From: Paenibacillus sp. RC67
GTDB taxonomy: Bacteria > Bacillota > Bacilli > Paenibacillales > NBRC-103111
DNA: 64,000 bases
NCBI RefSeq assembly: GCF_030020805.1
Contig: NZ_CP125098.1
Span: 7,262,501 to 7,326,500, forward strand
Direction of reading: 5' to 3'
How positions within the stretch are numbered: position 1 is the stretch's first letter; the number at the start of each line of letters is the position of its first letter. The translations under genes and the position numbers were made by a program. This document shows, piece by piece, positions 62,506-64,000 of this stretch. Below the pieces are notes generated by a model, which was not told the DNA's origin, made no database searches, and saw only the letters and a list, made by a program, of their open reading frames with translations.

Positions 62506-64000
62506 ATGGATCATCTTCACGTTCAGTATAACGGCTGGATTGTCCTTCTTTCCTTTATAATAGCGGTGTTGGCTTCTTATTCCGCCCTTAATTTGGCCGG
62601 TAAAATCTCGCGAGCGCGGGGCAAAAGCAGATACGTATGGCTGTTAACCGGATCCTGTGTTATGGGCTGCGGTATCTGGTCGATGCATTTTGTCGGCATG
62701 CTTGCGTTTCACATGGAGCTTTCGGTCCATTACGACGTGCCAACTACTCTATTATCTGCGCTTGCCAGCATCCTGTCTTCATTCATCGCGTTTCGGGTAA
62801 CCATGGAAACCCTGACCAACAAGTGGAGACTTGGAATCGGCGGAGTAGTTATGGGCAGCGGCATCATTGTTATGCATTTCTCAGGAATGGCCGCCATGCG
62901 CGCTTCCATTGCTTTAACTTATGATCCTTATATATGTGCGGCTTCGGTGGTGATCGCACTGGCAGCCTCTTTTGCCGCCTTGTACTTATTCAGACAGTTT
63001 CGCCGTTCACCCGACTTTAGCCATTGGAAACTGCTTTCCGCGATTGTTATGGCTCTTGCGATATGCGGCATGCATTACACCGGTATGGCAGCCGTTCGCG
63101 TTGCTTATTTACCCGGTGAATCAAGTCATCTGATGAGTGAAGGCTCCAGTCCCTCCTTCTTCCTGGTTATTGGTGTATCCCTTGCTACGCTAATTATTTT
63201 GGCGGTTTCCTGGGGAGCGATATTTTTTGATCGCCACGTGCTGGAACGCATGGCGTACAGCGATCCGTTAACCGGGCTAGCCAATCGCCATGACTTGACC
63301 CGTTTTTTCGAAGAGGAGTTCGTCCCAGGAACGGAAGGCGCTGTTTTTTTTATTGATTTGGACCGATTCAAAACTATCAACGATACGCTAGGCCACGATA
63401 TCGGCGACCTGCTTATCCATGAAGTGTCACTACGATTGAGGCATTGTGTCAGTGACAAGGAGACCGTATTCCGACTGGGAGGAGACGAATTCCTGATCGC
63501 CTCCAAAGAAAGCAGCCCCGAAATAGTGCATGCCTTGGCAAATCGTCTGCTGCATGATATTAAACAACCCTACTTTCTTGAGGAAAATGAGCTGTATGTG
63601 ACCGCCAGCATCGGCATCAGTCTTGCTCCGACACATGGCATCGACCGGACCTCGCTTCTTAAATCGGCGGATACCGCTATGTACAATGCCAAGGCAGCTG
63701 GAAAAAACCGTTTCCGGGTATTTGATGAAGAGATGGACCGGCATATGATCCGCAAGCTGGAGCTGGAAAAGGATTTGCGGAAGGCACTCGCCCATCAAGA
63801 ATTTTATGCCGTATATCAGCCGAAGTGCGATGCGACGAACAACCAGATTGTGGGCATGGAAGCGCTGCTCAGATGGAATCACCCTCACTTAGGTATCATA
63901 TCCCCTAAGGAATTCATTCCGATCGCAGAAGATACCGGCTTGATCATTCCGATCACCCACTGGCTGCTGAAGGAAGTATGCAAGCAGAACCAATTCTGGC
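62506..64000 (+). CDS. MHYT-GGDEF-EAL cyclic di-GMP protein (partial, runs off right edge)
   Basis: At least 498 residues. An N-terminal integral-membrane MHYT sensor has seven helices and three copies of the motif (MHFVGM, MHFSGM, MHYTGM), thought to bind copper or a gas. A GGDEF diguanylate cyclase domain follows, with DPLTGLANR, FIDLDRFKTINDTLGHDIGD and an intact RLGGDEF. The EAL phosphodiesterase domain begins at KDLRKALAHQEFYAVYQPK and shows MEALLRWNHP, with the end outside the window. Both enzyme motifs are intact as far as visible. It controls c-di-GMP, and so motility and biofilm. Divergent from the CsoR-type gene. Confidence 0.93.
   Translation, partial: MDHLHVQYNGWIVLLSFIIAVLASYSALNLAGKISRARGKSRYVWLLTGSCVMGCGIWSMHFVGMLAFHMELSVHYDVPTTLLSALASILSSFIAFRVTMETLTNKWRLGIGGVVMGSGIIVMHFSGMAAMRASIALTYDPYICAASVVIALAASFAALYLFRQFRRSPDFSHWKLLSAIVMALAICGMHYTGMAAVRVAYLPGESSHLMSEGSSPSFFLVIGVSLATLIILAVSWGAIFFDRHVLERMAYSDPLTGLANRHDLTRFFEEEFVPGTEGAVFFIDLDRFKTINDTLGHDIGDLLIHEVSLRLRHCVSDKETVFRLGGDEFLIASKESSPEIVHALANRLLHDIKQPYFLEENELYVTASIGISLAPTHGIDRTSLLKSADTAMYNAKAAGKNRFRVFDEEMDRHMIRKLELEKDLRKALAHQEFYAVYQPKCDATNNQIVGMEALLRWNHPHLGIISPKEFIPIAEDTGLIIPITHWLLKEVCKQNQFW

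Overview
The window looks like a chromosomal segment of an endospore-forming Firmicute, most likely Paenibacillaceae. The reasons are an SspH-type spore protein, a GerA/GerB/GerC germination operon, a near-canonical SinR, a LplA/LplB/YtcP-type sugar ABC system next to GH105, a membrane-anchored AraC regulator, frequent TTG and GTG starts with strong AGGAGG-type ribosome binding sites, and no rRNA, tRNA, phage or transposase. Two genes run off the ends: tsaD on the left and a MHYT-GGDEF-EAL protein on the right.

Layout. 1-3.8 kb: the thiL-tsaE-tsaB-rimI-tsaD operon (thiamine phosphate kinase and the t6A tRNA modification machinery), with a readable promoter and overlapping ATGA junctions. 3.9-12 kb: sspH, a small acidic protein, and an NHEJ locus in which Ku, a stand-alone ligase and a stand-alone LigD-type polymerase are three separate genes. 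A chromate transporter/Lrp/gamma-glutamyltransferase block resembling B. subtilis ywrABCD lies between the two LigD halves. Cardiolipin synthase follows. 12-16.7 kb: germination receptor operon with a two-helix small subunit and a GerAB-type protein carrying an unusual C-terminal extension. 16.7-21.6 kb: M23 endopeptidase plus bactofilin pair, HAD phosphatase, DUF4173 membrane protein. 21.7-28.3 kb: a repeat-rich spacer, an SgrR-like regulator, glmS without a visible glmS ribozyme, a PLD-superfamily enzyme and a P-loop kinase-like protein.

28.3-37.5 kb: a polysaccharide utilisation locus. Solute-binding protein, two permeases, a GH105 unsaturated-uronyl hydrolase and a lyase-like protein are transcribed left from a divergent membrane-bound AraC regulator, which is frameshifted at an A6 run. 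37.6-43.7 kb: a PTS-EIIC-like protein with a fused N-terminal domain, sinR, a GMC oxidoreductase with its Tat-exported small subunit, a lipoprotein and a DUF4870 protein. 43.7-51.3 kb: glutamate synthase gltB-gltD, with a long structured leader and an intercistronic hairpin, then a Gfo/Idh/MocA oxidoreductase. 51.4-64 kb: an S-layer-anchored protein, thymidine kinase, a second SgrR-like regulator divergent from an MFS transporter with two strong inverted repeats between them, a DUF1905/YdeI protein, an AraC/MATE divergent pair, a CsoR-type repressor and the c-di-GMP protein.

The most notable points are the split NHEJ system with sporulation-type promoter matches in front of ku and ligase, the probable attenuator-like leader of gltB, the dyads between SgrR and MFS, the SgrR/glmS pairing, and the lyase-like gene of unknown substrate. 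All calls come from reading the sequence; no database search was done.
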